A stretch of 64,000 nucleotides of DNA. Origin: Microdochium bolleyi (taxonomy: Eukaryota > Ascomycota > Sordariomycetes > Xylariales > Microdochiaceae). The notes under the pieces were generated by a model. The model saw only the letters and a program-made list of their open reading frames with translations, did not search any database and was not told the origin of the DNA. The position numbers were made by a program, and so were the translations under genes. Positions within the stretch are counted from its first letter, which is position 1. Each line of letters begins with the position of its first letter. Below, piece by piece: positions 9,777 through 20,230 of the stretch. The stretch spans positions 372,001-436,000 of the forward strand of contig KQ964263.1 of assembly GCA_001566295.1 (NCBI GenBank). The letters are read 5' to 3'.

Positions 9777-12350
9777 CAAATTGCGGCCTGCATGACAGTG
9801 TCGGCAGTTGCTGGCATCACGGCGGCCAGGGGTCCGCGCCGGGTGGGCGATGACGATCGCGGCCGGGGTTTCTCCCACTGATGGACCCCTGGCCAGCAGG
9901 GCCATGTTGCATCGTGCTCGTGTTGCCAAGACTGGGGTGTTTCCTTGGCCGATCGTTGCCGCGAGGGGACACGAACAACCTCGATCGTCTATTCGCGGCA
10001 GACGTAATTGTGGCAACCAGGTCGTGCCGACTCGCGGCTGCGGGTGGCGGAAGCTTCTATGGCTAGCTCCCGGCATGTCGCCAAAAATACATTGTCTTTC
10101 ATCACTGCAAAAGGCCTCTGTGGATCTATAGCAGCAGTAGAGACCCTTTTGGTTGCTGGTCTAAACCGTAACCAGCTCGCCAGCGTCCCAACCGCACCAA
10201 TTGTCGGTTGGCCTCTGCCGGCAAGTCTTGTCTGGCGCGACGCCACCGCCAGATCGCCAGGTAACGTGTCCGCAAATGTTGCCACGGCAGGGAGACACAC
10301 CCGAGGCATGCATCGATCGTGTGCATATCCATTCATGCTTGGTGCTGCCCCAATCTGCCAAAGGATCATTAGGGTCCAAAGCACCTCGGCACGGCCCTTG
10401 CATAATGAGCCGGGGGGTCCCTTTGTCCTCATCTTGGCCGCCCCATCGTGCAATACGAGAAATGACGGAGAGCCGCCCCACGCCCAATGCGCAGAGACAG
10501 CTCTGACGTAGCCGGCCCCCTGCTATTCTTCTGCCTTCCCCACAAGAAAACCCGCGTGTGCCGAGCAAAGTAACGGCTCGGCACCAGCGCTGCCGTTCCT
10601 CTCGAACAGAAATAGCATGCAAGAGACGATCACCTGCCCTGGGCAGCGCCCGGTGATGGGTAACGTTGCTTTCTCCTCGCGCGCGCGCACGCCTCAACAA
10701 ACGTGGACCGCCGACGACGATCTGCGCGGTGGTCTATGCTAATTAGACAAAACCATCAGGTGATGCTGTCTGTGTGTGTCTGTGTGTGCTGCACCAACAT
10801 GTCGAGTCGAGTTTGCCGTGCCTTGACCAATCTCCTGGCTTGTCGCAGCTCTTCTTCTTGACGCAAACCTCCTGTAGTCATGACTCGCGGGGCACGCAAG
10901 ACAGTTGATGTGTTGGCCAGCCCCAGGCTTGTGCTCTGGTTCGCCAGCCTCGCCCAATGCCAGCAGGTGCGTTACCCTGCTGGCATTCCAAGTCTCTCTT
11001 CGTACGGTAGTCGCAAATTCCCGCTAGTCGCCGCTGAAGCAAGGGATGAAGGGTGGACCCTGCTTTTCTTCCGTCGGCTGAGAGGAGTGTCTCGTGACGT
11101 CATAGCCGCAGCCTCCGGTGCTCTCAAGCGGCATCGATGAAAAGCACGGGTTTCGCTGAAATCCGCGCCCAACGAGACGCTAGCTGAGCTCGACTGGCCA
11201 CCGCTAGCTGAGCTCGACTGGCCACCGCTAGCTGCGGCCTTCTCCACTAGTTCGCGATGTTTGCCTGTAAGGAGAGATTATGCAGTGCTTGTTGTACAGA
11301 TCACTTTCGGAAGCAGGCCGGGCGCGGGCAACATCCACAAGCATCTCTGCGGTATCGAGTAATCTGTACGCCTCCGCAGATATGTATAAGGCCTCCTTCT
11401 CTAGTCGCAGGTGCGTCAGGGGAGCGGAAAGTGACATCAATCGACATGGATAAACACGAGGTTTTTAACTCGACTCGATCATGATGATGCACATCCCGGG
11501 ATCAGCGTGCTGTACCCTCTTTGCGAACTCCAATAATTCCAGCAAAGGTGGTGAAAACTAGACGCGTACACGCTGCGGAACGCCGCACTTGCAAACACAG
11601 GACTGCTCCGGGGCTGGATTGGAAATGAGAGTTCCTGTATCCTGGCGGTAAGGCTCTGTGTATTTGTCGTGAGGGGGGCGGACTCAAGATCGAGGGAGAG
11701 ACCATCAATCAGGCTGCAGCAAACTAACACGGCACTGACTCGCTGCGAGAGTTAGTGCACAGTCGGAGTGAGGATGATCTTGCCGTGTGCCTGTCCCACA
11801 ATAAGTGGTCGTCAGTATCTTCGTTGCGTGATAGCCCGTCGGCGGGCTTTAGTGCCGAGGACAATTCACGGCAAACAGGTGCACAGCACCCTCCACTGGC
11901 TTTCGTAAGAATAACATACAATTGCGGTAATTCCCATGAGGCCAGTCCGCGGAGCGCGCATGAATCGTGTGCGAAAAGTGATTCTGATACCTTGGGGAAG
12001 GAGGTTTCATTTTTTTGGTTGGAACATGAACAAAGAAAACAAAGGTACAGCACAAAATATTCAGAAATCTCCGAATGAACGTCCAGCAGATAGAACGATG
12101 CAATACGAGCTCTTCAAGTAACCCCCCCATGCTATTGAGTGCTTGAGTGCTTGAGATGTTGTGGTCATACCTGTCCCCGGAAGCTCTTTCCCGCTGCTGT
12201 CGATGTCTGACCCCCCTCCGGGTCGCCCGGGTCATCCCCGCGCCAAGGCCGGGTGGCTTACGCCGTTCGTTCCTGGCCCTGTCAGCACCGTCAGCATTTC
12301 CTTCCCCCCTTCAAGCAAGCTCTTCCAACCCGCTGCCCAAGCCAACACCA
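9777..12350. other. Gene-poor region of 2.6 kb
   Basis: No coding sequence could be supported. Open frames (for example 10161-10700 minus, 10008-10511 plus) overlap on opposite strands and lack motifs. The region holds one short tandem repeat (11179-11234) and an alternating GC tract near 10679-10689. Confidence 0.45.
11179..11234. repeat. 24-bp direct tandem repeat, two copies plus a partial third
   Basis: Copies at 11179-11202 and 11203-11226 are identical (starting GCTAGCTGAGCTCGAC and ending TGGCCACC) and are followed by an 8-bp partial third copy. It is a local duplication in non-coding DNA. Confidence 0.9.
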
Positions 12351-13752
12351 ATGCTGGCTGTGAAGACCATGGGCGGCCTGTACTTTACCACCCCGAACAC
12401 AGCCCAAGTAAGGGCCGGGTCCTGCGTCGCCCGCAGGGAGCGGTGTGCACATGCCGCGCGGGCGACTCATGCACGCAAGAGACTGGCACGGGTCGAGCAG
12501 TATCAAATACAGCAACGGCAGAAGCAGCGAAATGAGCCGCCTCATCGGGTCTCGGTGTTCTGTGGTATCACGACTCATCGCCGCGATCCATTCTCAAGCT
12601 TCGTCCGGCCATTGACAGGTCACGAGCACATACTGCTTGACCACTGTGAGTCCGCATCGCCGTGTTCACCAAAGTCCTGCGTCGTGGCATCTGATACTAG
12701 TTTATCACAATACCACAGTCCTCTACATAACGATACCGCATCAGACAAGACACTGTCTGTGTGCTGGCTGCGCTATTACGACACGGCCGCAGCCTCCTGC
12801 TCGCCAACATCACCACCACTACCATTCTCCGCAGGAGCTGCAAGCCGGTCTTCACCACCAGCTATGCCGGACCCGCGTATTCACAGACCTGTTCAAGATC
12901 GCCATCACGCGAAGCGACGCGCTAGACGGCCTCCTCCTCGCCGCGCACCGCCAGCTCGTCCTATCGAAGCGCCGCGGGCATGTGCGACAGCGCCGGATCT
13001 GTGATACCAGTGGCGACATCCCATCACCACCACCACCACCATATCGAGGCCGCGTCGAGGATGAGCTCGGAGACTACTTTGAGGGGTTACGGCTGAGGCT
13101 GCGGTGCATGCGGTCCCTGCGCGCCGCGGTAGCGGGCGAGATACAAGGTTGTGAAGCGGCTGCCGTGGTGACGGCCCCGACGCTTGTGACGGTGCTGCAG
13201 CTAGCTGCAGATGAGGTACGTTGCCGCGTCTTTCGTCTTTTCGGGGCCATGGCGGTGGACAGTAAGTAAACTAACACCGCTTCTGCGTAGCTCTGGCACG
13301 GCGAACACGACGCTGCGAGACAGCACATGGCCGCTGCGATGCACATCACACGCCTCCAGCAGTACCACTACCCGGCAAGCAATCGGAAGACGTCGGGTCG
13401 TGAAGAAGGATCGCTGCAGGCCATAGTGGCAATCCTCCAGTCCGAATTGGCCGTCGCTGTCCAGAACTCAAGGCATATTTTCTTTATCCCTGCAGCCCTC
13501 GCCCCTGCCAGGCCACCACCGATGGAAAAACACAACATCACGACCCGAGTGGTGAATCAGGCTGGTTGTTGGGTTCGCATCCCGCGACATGGCCGGTCGG
13601 AACTTCTTCACGGAACCTCCCACCCAGGCGGCATCGGCACTGCCCTGCGGAACCGTATGGGGACATCCTCCAGGCCCTCGGCGCTCCCAGCCAGCCCGAA
13701 TTCGTTCCTCTTCCTCCACACCAGTGCTCCTGCTCTCTTCTCCCCGCCTTGA
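12351..13752 (+). CDS. Fungal transcription-factor-like protein without zinc finger, three exons, about 417 aa, C-terminus uncertain
   Basis: Exons are 12351-12645, 12719-13215 and 13291-13752. The introns have donors GTGAGT and GTACGT, a CTAAC branch in intron 2 and acceptors AG, and frame is kept (T|TC and phase 0). N-terminal HAARATHARKR followed by RRDPFSSFVRPL and HEHILLDH is the signature of a large ascomycete family with a fungal-TF-like domain but no C6 cluster. Exon 2 has DALDGLLLAAHRQLVLSKR and TLVTVLQLAADE; exon 3 begins LWHGEHDAARQHM. Exon junctions fall at the same places as in the related gene at 60794-61939. The end is odd: family members usually extend further, and here the frame runs 145 bp past the stop of the convergent F-box gene. 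The tail may be degenerate or contain another intron. Confidence 0.6.
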
Positions 13753-15359
13753 TGGGCGGGTCGCGGTGGCTGACCCGTCTCGGCATCCCCCGGCCAGTTC
13801 TCCTTCCGCAGGAATAGCGTGTGCCTCGCCCCGAGGACGAGCTTGTACCACTCGGCCGACGTCGCGGCCATCCTATACCCGCCTGGTGGAGTCCGGACCA
13901 TGACCCAGTCGAGCACCGGCAGCAAGTTGCCCTGTGATGATGACGACGACGGCGACGACGACGCCCCGTCGAGAAGCCGGGCGATGGCCATGTCGTGCAT
14001 GTCCGCGTCGCGGTCAGCGCTCGCCATGGCGGTCCAGAACCAGCGCAGGCCGGGCGGTAGGGTAGCAGCAAGGTCAGGGGCGACGACGACCGCCGCCGGT
14101 GTTGTTATTCCTGTGTGTCCGATCAAACGGTGCAGCGGCATCCTGAGCTGCGCGAGCCGCGGGAGGCACTCGGAGCAAGATACAGCGAGTTCAGCATGGC
14201 TCTCGCCGCCGCCACCGTCGTAAGGCTGCTCGAGCTCGAACCGTGAGATTTTGTTACCGCTTTTGGTCCTTAAGGCCGTCCAGTATGCGGAGAAGTCGGC
14301 GGGCGTCGGGGCGCCGTACGGCTCAAAGTGCAGCACCAGGGTCTCAAGGTTGGGGAACGTGTCTAGCATGTCCGCCAGCCCGCGCGAGCGGTGCACGTTG
14401 ACGTTGAGGAGCTCGAGGTATCTCATTGCCAGCCGTGGCGAGCTGGAGCCAAAGGCCGCAATGCCATCGGTGATATCCTCCTCGTCCTCATCGTCCTCGT
14501 CGACTCCGCCGTACTCGGCCCTGGTGCCCCAGAACAAGCCCTCGGTGGAGAAGTGCTTGATCCGTGGGAAGGACAGGAACAAGGCGAACCACGTGCTGTC
14601 GAGGTACCTCGCCTTCTCGTCCCAGCGGCCCTCCGAATTTGTGGTGTCGAGTCTGACGGAGCGTAGTCTGCATAACGGTACGCCTGCATCCGCTTTGCAC
14701 AGAGCTGGTGCAGGGGGTTCGGAATTGCCCGACGCCGGTGCATCCTCCCCCGCGCTATGTCCTGCCTCGTCGTCGTGCGCCGTGATCGCCCTAGCGCACC
14801 GCGTCAGCAGCAGTGGCAGCACTGTTTCCCTTACGGCGATCAGGTCCGGCGCTATCTCGAGGTCCTCGATCCCCGGCGCAACGATGATGACGAACGCGAG
14901 GACGAGCGCAACGCCGCCGCGGTACTCGGGGTACTCCTCCACGTTCTGTCCCATCATCAGCGCTTCGGCCCAGTCCGCAAAGTCCGCCGTGTACCAGTCC
15001 CTGACGAACTCTCCGGGCCCGGAGCTGTACGCCGCGCGCACGGCCGACGCGGGCTGGGAGCACCACCGGAAGTGCACGCTGCGCACCGCGCGGCAGAGAT
15101 CCGGCCGTTGGGCGAGGGTGTGGACGATGCAGCGGCTGCCGCGCGCGCGGAAGGCGCCGTGGTGCAGGTTGCGATACAGCAAAGGCTGGGCGAGGGCGCA
15201 CACGGCGCGGGAGACCAGGCACAGGCTCGCGAGATCGGCGTATGGAGTCACGGGGGAGGCATCGTCGTTCAGTGTGCGGCGCTTGTCGAATGGGCGTGGG
15301 AGCAGGTGTGCGAAGATGGCGAGAAGGATCTCGCCTGGCAGCGGAATGCTATCTGACAT
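13608..15359 (-). CDS. F-box domain protein, 583 aa
   Basis: Single exon. The N-terminus has IPLPGEILLAIFAHLLP and, after an insertion, YADLASLCLVSRAVCALAQPLLY, a typical F-box with a loop between helices. The remainder is a leucine-rich fungal F-box body (for example LRYLELLNVNVHRSRGLADM) with acidic stretches (EDDEDEEDIT) and a Ser-rich linker near residue 490. F-box proteins are substrate adaptors of SCF ubiquitin ligases through Skp1. The substrate is unknown. Its 3' end lies under the last exon of the convergent TF-like gene (overlap 13608-13752). Confidence 0.8.
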   Translation of the reverse strand: MSDSIPLPGEILLAIFAHLLPRPFDKRRTLNDDASPVTPYADLASLCLVSRAVCALAQPLLYRNLHHGAFRARGSRCIVHTLAQRPDLCRAVRSVHFRWCSQPASAVRAAYSSGPGEFVRDWYTADFADWAEALMMGQNVEEYPEYRGGVALVLAFVIIVAPGIEDLEIAPDLIAVRETVLPLLLTRCARAITAHDDEAGHSAGEDAPASGNSEPPAPALCKADAGVPLCRLRSVRLDTTNSEGRWDEKARYLDSTWFALFLSFPRIKHFSTEGLFWGTRAEYGGVDEDDEDEEDITDGIAAFGSSSPRLAMRYLELLNVNVHRSRGLADMLDTFPNLETLVLHFEPYGAPTPADFSAYWTALRTKSGNKISRFELEQPYDGGGGESHAELAVSCSECLPRLAQLRMPLHRLIGHTGITTPAAVVVAPDLAATLPPGLRWFWTAMASADRDADMHDMAIARLLDGASSSPSSSSSQGNLLPVLDWVMVRTPPGGYRMAATSAEWYKLVLGARHTLFLRKENWPGDAETGQPPRPAHQGGEKRAGALVWRKRNEFGLAGSAEGLEDVPIRFRRAVPMPPGWEVP

Positions 15360-17480
15360 TATGGTAGTGCCATGTTCACAACATGATGTTGGAGAGGGGA
15401 TCCTCGGTATTCATTTGTTTGGTGATGAGTGCCTGAGCGCAGCTCCGCATGCCCAGGCTGGCAATTTCAAAGGGTGCATCAACTGTACAGCAGCCCCAAA
15501 ACCTCCAAGCACACACTAAAGATCAGGTCCTTCTTCACTTCACGCGAGCTAGCGCGAGAAAGCAATGAAAAACAAAACAGCCTGTCAGACGTCCCACAAA
15601 GCCCACCCCAGGCCACGCACCACAAGGGCAACGCAGCGACTGGGGTTGAGATCATCAACCACTCTCTATACAGCCATTCCCTCCCGAGAGAGGAACGTGA
15701 CCGCCATCCTTGCGGACAGGGCGAGAGTATGGAAGGCGCAGCGCACGAAGCAACTGGCTTCCAGAGTAAAAACTTCACTCTGAGGCAGCGGGGATTTCGA
15801 CTCATCAACCAGGGTGGGATCTGTGGCTCCTGTAGGGAACACAGAGATGGGATTTTTCCTTTAGAAGTGATTCTCTGAAGTAAAATCGCATGAGAAGAAA
15901 AGAAAAAGAGAGCAGAACGGAGGGGAGAGAGTCGTGGTTATATAGGCGCTGAGGGCGGTGGCGGGACACTGCAAGTGGGTCTCCAGCAGGACATGGCAGA
16001 ATCTTTTTTTTTTTTTTCTTATCTTTCCAGGCACAGGCATTGCATGGACCACGATGTGAGAGGTCCGGGCCGATTGCTCGCCCGGACGAGATTTTGCAAC
16101 GTTGCCGTGGTCTAGATCTCTGAAGGTCTTCCGTGCCTTCTTTCTCCTTTAGCATATGGTAATGCTGGGCATTTCACTTGTCATCACCATCGCTCGGCTG
16201 CGTCTGCAGCCGGTGGAGGAATCGATCTCGCCATTTCGATCCCGGCAGACGACTGCCAGCAACAGCGTGGCGACTGCCATGGTCTAGTCATGACCATCCC
16301 ATGTCATGACACAGTCCAGCGAGAATATGTCTGCCGCTTGCTGCTTGCCAGCGTGAGCTCATGATCGTCGGCTGCAGCACCTCGGGATGCAGCAACAGTA
16401 CCATCCAGAGTAGCCGTGCTCGGGGACCAGAGAGAGCCAGAAGACCATTTCCCTTGGTACCTTCGTGCACATCCATCCGTCGCATACTTCTGTAAGGGCA
16501 GTTTCGTGCCGTAGAACCAGACTACCCTTACCTACCGGGGGCGTCAGATACTAGGCTGTTCTGCGTTCCCGAGCTGGCATAATAATTTGCCCGTCGCTGT
16601 GCGGACGCACATCGGAGACTTGTCTGGAAGCCCCGTTTCCCGGTGTTCACATTGTATCAATCTATGCATGGGTGCTGAATTGTCTGACATGCGACAGAGA
16701 AAAGGTGGCGCGCCTGCTTACGCTGGCATTCGACCTCATTTTCCTCATCGTCTTCGTTGGTCATGCACAAGCTGTCCGCCTTAGCAATCCTTAGCACAGC
16801 GCTTGGCTCGGCTACCTCGTTAGACTGATGGCATGCATTATTGTCTTGTTACAGGAATGAAATTGCCACTTCAACACTGGTAGAAAGCTCCAGGGTGTTG
16901 TTACGGAGCACGTGGAAGCAATCAAGTGAGCCGATACAATCTCCGCGGGGAAACTCGTGGAGTCCATAGGGAGATATGATCTAGTGCGAGGATTCATGGC
17001 ATGGCAATGTTCAAAGCATTGAAGTCAACTCATATTTCATTGCTCATTCAGACATGATACGGGTACCGTCCGTGGTCTTTGAGTATCGCTGTATTTGCTC
17101 CATCAATGCTTTGCCGCCGCCGGTCGTACCATCTGTCAAGCCGCTGCCGGACTTGTTCTCTCAAATGTCTCGGCGCCCGCGTTGAGCAAAGTTTGCATGG
17201 CGCTTTGGCGGCCAGCGTTTTGGACGTCCACTTCATCTTGTTCGAATTGAAATATAGCTAGGGATCGTGATTTACGAACGCAGAGTGGAAAATCGAAGTT
17301 GATGAAAATGAAGCCATTGGCAGGAGATTGTAATGTACTTTCACCTCAATCGTGGCGAGGTTTGCATTACTGTTTCTCATACCGTTGGTGGGCTCTTCAG
17401 TCAATGGATTCTGCCCGCGCAGTGGTCCCTGGAGGCCTGCCGCATCTTGCTCAGCCGCAGACCAACGCCACCACCAACTA
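15360..17480. other. Intergenic region left of the transposon
   Basis: Two kilobases without a supportable gene. Contains a run of 14 T at 16004-16017. A GTG-initiated frame at 17352 encodes a signal-peptide-like stretch (RFALLFLIPLVGSSVNG) that runs into the transposon. It lacks an ATG and is not called. Confidence 0.4.
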
Positions 17481-17508
17481 CAGGTGGGTCGCAAAAATAA
17501 CGCAAAAC
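17481..17508 (+). repeat. Left terminal inverted repeat of the Tc1/mariner element
   Basis: Starts CAGGTGGGTC directly after the TA at 17479-17480 and continues into the core shared with the right end. Confidence 0.92.
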
Positions 17509-17578
17509 ATTTACGCGCCGCGTCCTCTAGCGTGTTTTTGACTATCACCACGATATGCAGCACCCTCTTTGAACGACG

Positions 17579-18711
17579 ATGGCAACACCACAACGGCCTT
17601 TGAAGCTATTCAAAAAGCACTCAACTCCTCGTACGAGGAATCGCGTTTTTGCAGCATTCTCTGCAGGCAAATCGGCTGCCGCTATCGCGTTCGAGGAAGG
17701 AATTGCTGTAAGCCTTGTGTATGGTATCAAAAGACGGTTCACGCGCTAGGATTGGGGTATCTCTCCTCCTGGCCGTGGGCGTCCCAGCAAGCTGACTACC
17801 TACGATCGAAGGCGCCTGAAGGAGGCTATAAGCAATGACGTCTTTATCTCCCTTTCAGAGCTCCAGAAACGGGTGGCTCCTCATGTGTCTATCGACACGA
17901 TCCGGCGGTACCTCAAAGACGTAGGTATTATGCACCGGAAGGCCGCCCAGCGCCCATTTTTGAAAGACAACCATGCCGCGCAACGCCTTACATTCGCGCA
18001 GAAGTATCACTAGAAGCCTCTAACGTGGTTTCGGCGAGTTATCTGGAGTGACGAGTGCTCTGTGTAACGCGGCGATGGACAGGGTCAAAAATGGGTTTGG
18101 CGGCCAAGAGGTGGGTGGCTTCGGAGTACGATTTCTCGGTCCACAACGAACTAATTCAAGCTCTTCTAGGCTCAAAAGCTTTAGATCAGAAGTACGTACA
18201 AGGTAAAACCAAGAAAACGCGTCATTCTTTAATGTTTTGGGGCGGAATCAGGTACGGCAATCGGGGCCCTCTGGTAATCCTCCTGGGCGACCCTGACGCT
18301 AAAAGAGGAGGTGTGACAGGCGCTGTGTACCGAGACCATATCGAAGAGTATCTCCCTACAATGATGGATCACGATACTATCTTTATGCACGATAATACGC
18401 CTGTTCATATAGCTAAAATCGTGAAGGAATGGCTTGATAATATGGGGTTCCCGGTACTGGACTGGCCACCTTACAGCCCCGACCTCAACCCTATCGAGAA
18501 TCTGTGGTTTTGCCTCAAAGACCGCATCTATAAGAAGGACCCGGAAATGGCATATATGGCGAAGAACAAGGCTTCATTGGATTACCTAGAATAAGTCGTA
18601 ATGGAGGTATGGAGCGATATTGAGATAGAGCTTATCAATAGGGTAGTCGATAGCCTGCCGCGCAGACTCGAGGCGGTGATTGCCTCAAACGGCTGGTACA
18701 CTAAGTACTGA
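17579..18711 (+). pseudogene. Tc1/mariner transposase pseudogene
   Basis: Reading begins MATPQRPLKLFKKHSTP with a helix-turn-helix, then GRGRPSKLTTYDRR and VSIDTIRRYLKD (second HTH), FAQKYH, WFRRVIWSDECSV (first catalytic Asp of the DDE domain). After a frameshift it continues HSLMFWGGI, IFMHDNTPVHIAK (second Asp), and WPPYSPDLNPIENLW (third-acid region), ending GWYTKY. In-frame stops are at 17747 (TAG), 18011 (TAG), 18065 (TAA) and 18592 (TAA), and a frameshift lies between about 18068 and 18200. All four stops could derive from CAG or CAA by C-to-T change, which fits RIP-like mutation, but ordinary decay is possible. Not functional. Confidence 0.92.
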
Positions 18712-18841
18712 TCATATGACCGGATAGCCTGTTCAAAACACCATAGATTTCATCTCGAACGACGATTCCAGCTATTGTTTTGGCTTCAAAATCTGTAAGT
18801 GAAGTACACGCCTATGTGGTGGGCAACCCGCTGATTCTGGC

Positions 18842-18869
18842 GTTTTGCGTTATTTTTGCGCCCCCACTG
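18842..18869 (-). repeat. Right terminal inverted repeat of the Tc1/mariner element
   Basis: Reverse complement starts CAGTGGGGGC and shares the next 18 bp with the left end. It is followed by TA at 18870-18871. Confidence 0.92.
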
Positions 18870-19039
18870 TACGCTCATGCTACTCCGCCTCGCAGATATT
18901 ACCCCAGCCCCGCTGCTCACTCTGGGAGACTAGACTCTCTAGAATCAATACTTGCCATTCCAACTCCCCCGCAGTTGATGGGCACACTGCGTGCGCGAAG
19001 GGACTGCCGTGTCACGACGAAGAACGATCGCGACCAAGC

Positions 19040-20230
19040 ATGACCACCCTCTGCGATTATGCGCACCCGGAAACCTACGATACCTCCGCCCTCGAGCGCC
19101 AGGGCGTTGGCAGGATGTTCCCGTACCACCCGCCAATGTACGAGAAAGCCTCTGACCTCTACGGCCCAGGCAGCCTGCTCGCGTGGTTCCTACTCATCAC
19201 CTCCTTCACGCTCACCTCCACCTTCTGGCCCGTCACCACGGTCAACAGGTCCGACAAAGACGAGCAGCACAAATGTCGCCGGCCGAGAGTCACCGCAGAC
19301 CTCCTCGCCATCGCGCTGTACCCTATCTTCGCGGCGACAGACGTGCTCATCCAGGCGGTGTCGCTCATCGGGCTGGAAGACCGCGCGGCGGTTATCTTGT
19401 GTCTGCGATTTCCCAACCTCAAGCGCCGCCCGGACCCTCCGGGCGAGTACGTCGACCCGAGCACTTTGCCGCAGCTACCTGTAGAGCTGCCACTTGACCT
19501 GCTCGACTACGGGCAGAAGATAGTCTCGATCTCAGGCCCTTTGCCCGTGTGCTACATCGCCCTCGTCGTGATGGCGGCCTGGTTCTTTGCCTGGAGAGAG
19601 TACAGGCCTGCTCGGAACGTCGTGCTCCGACATGATCCAGAAACAGCGGTATGGGAACCGAGCTTGGGCGTTGCACGGCTCGTCCTAGTCACGACGGCCT
19701 ACGTCGCACTTTGTCTGGCAGTCTTCCATCTCAGCCTAGCCGACCCGCTCACCAGCGGCCTCCTCGCCTCCCTGGAGCTCTTCTGGCCGCTCTGGATCGC
19801 AGCCGTGTGCGCCGCCATCATTGGGGCGCTCGTCCTTGTCGGCGTCATGCTCTGGCTTCTGGTGCACACTGTTGTGTGGCACGCGTGCGGCATTACGCTT
19901 GGCTCCGCCATAATAGGACGCGGCCAGCGGCCGCTAGATGCGGGCGACCTGTGCGGCTTCCTGTGCGCGGCCCTCGCGGCCCTCTGGTCGCTCACCTGCC
20001 TGCTCGGGACCGCGTTCTTGCTGTCCGAGATCACGCTGCTGACGGACCTGGGCAAGCCCCTGACCGAACGGGGCCAGCTCGCGTCGCTGCTCGTGGGTGT
20101 GGCGACGGCGGCCTTCTCGCTGTATGATGTGTTCAGGAACGAGGGGATGCGGTGGTGGAGGAGGAGGATGATCGCGCGGGGAGGGGTGGAGCTGTCGGAT
20201 CTGCTTGCCCAGGTAGACAGGAATGACTAG
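19040..20230 (+). CDS. Multi-pass membrane protein of unknown function, 396 aa
   Basis: The chosen start (MTTLCDYAHPETYDTS) follows AAGC at 19036-19039. The in-frame ATG further upstream (18845) sits inside the transposon inverted repeat and is unlikely to be native. Six or seven hydrophobic helices are visible: SLLAWFLLITSFTL, DLLAIALYPIFAATDVLI, VCYIALVVMAAWFFAW, LVLVTTAYVALCLAVF, the long IAAVCAAIIGALVLVGVMLW, and CGFLCAALAALWSLTCLL. The N-terminus is polar and the C-terminus is basic (RWWRRRMIARGG). No transporter or receptor signature was recognised. The promoter is squeezed to 170 bp by the adjacent mariner element, so its expression may depend on transposon sequence. Confidence 0.75.
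   Translation: MTTLCDYAHPETYDTSALERQGVGRMFPYHPPMYEKASDLYGPGSLLAWFLLITSFTLTSTFWPVTTVNRSDKDEQHKCRRPRVTADLLAIALYPIFAATDVLIQAVSLIGLEDRAAVILCLRFPNLKRRPDPPGEYVDPSTLPQLPVELPLDLLDYGQKIVSISGPLPVCYIALVVMAAWFFAWREYRPARNVVLRHDPETAVWEPSLGVARLVLVTTAYVALCLAVFHLSLADPLTSGLLASLELFWPLWIAAVCAAIIGALVLVGVMLWLLVHTVVWHACGITLGSAIIGRGQRPLDAGDLCGFLCAALAALWSLTCLLGTAFLLSEITLLTDLGKPLTERGQLASLLVGVATAAFSLYDVFRNEGMRWWRRRMIARGGVELSDLLAQVDRND

Larger units (their letters stand above)
17481..18869 (+). mobile_element. Tc1/mariner-type DNA transposon, full length but inactive
   Basis: A 1,389-bp element bounded by 28-bp terminal inverted repeats and flanked on both sides by TA (17479-17480 and 18870-18871), the target duplication of Tc1/mariner elements. 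It holds one transposase pseudogene, 17579-18711, on the plus strand. The TIRs match at 25 of 28 positions and share GCAAAAATAACGCAAAAC. The element is defective because its transposase has four in-frame stops and a frameshift, but intact ends mean it could in principle be mobilised by an active relative. Confidence 0.92.

Noticed and set aside
10679..10689. Alternating GC tract as possible Z-DNA element
   Set aside because: Only about 11 bp and no gene nearby; too short to interpret.
14251..15519. 422-aa plus-strand open frame
   Set aside because: Antisense to the F-box gene; no motifs and Ser/Arg/Ala-biased composition of a shadow frame.
17352..17603. Signal-peptide-like frame disrupted by the transposon
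   Set aside because: Starts with GTG, no ATG in frame, only about 40 codons outside the element, and no matching continuation on the far side.
18845..19039. 65-residue N-terminal extension of the membrane protein
   Set aside because: Its ATG is inside the mariner inverted repeat and the extension has no hydrophobic or family features; MTTLCDY at 19040 fits better.
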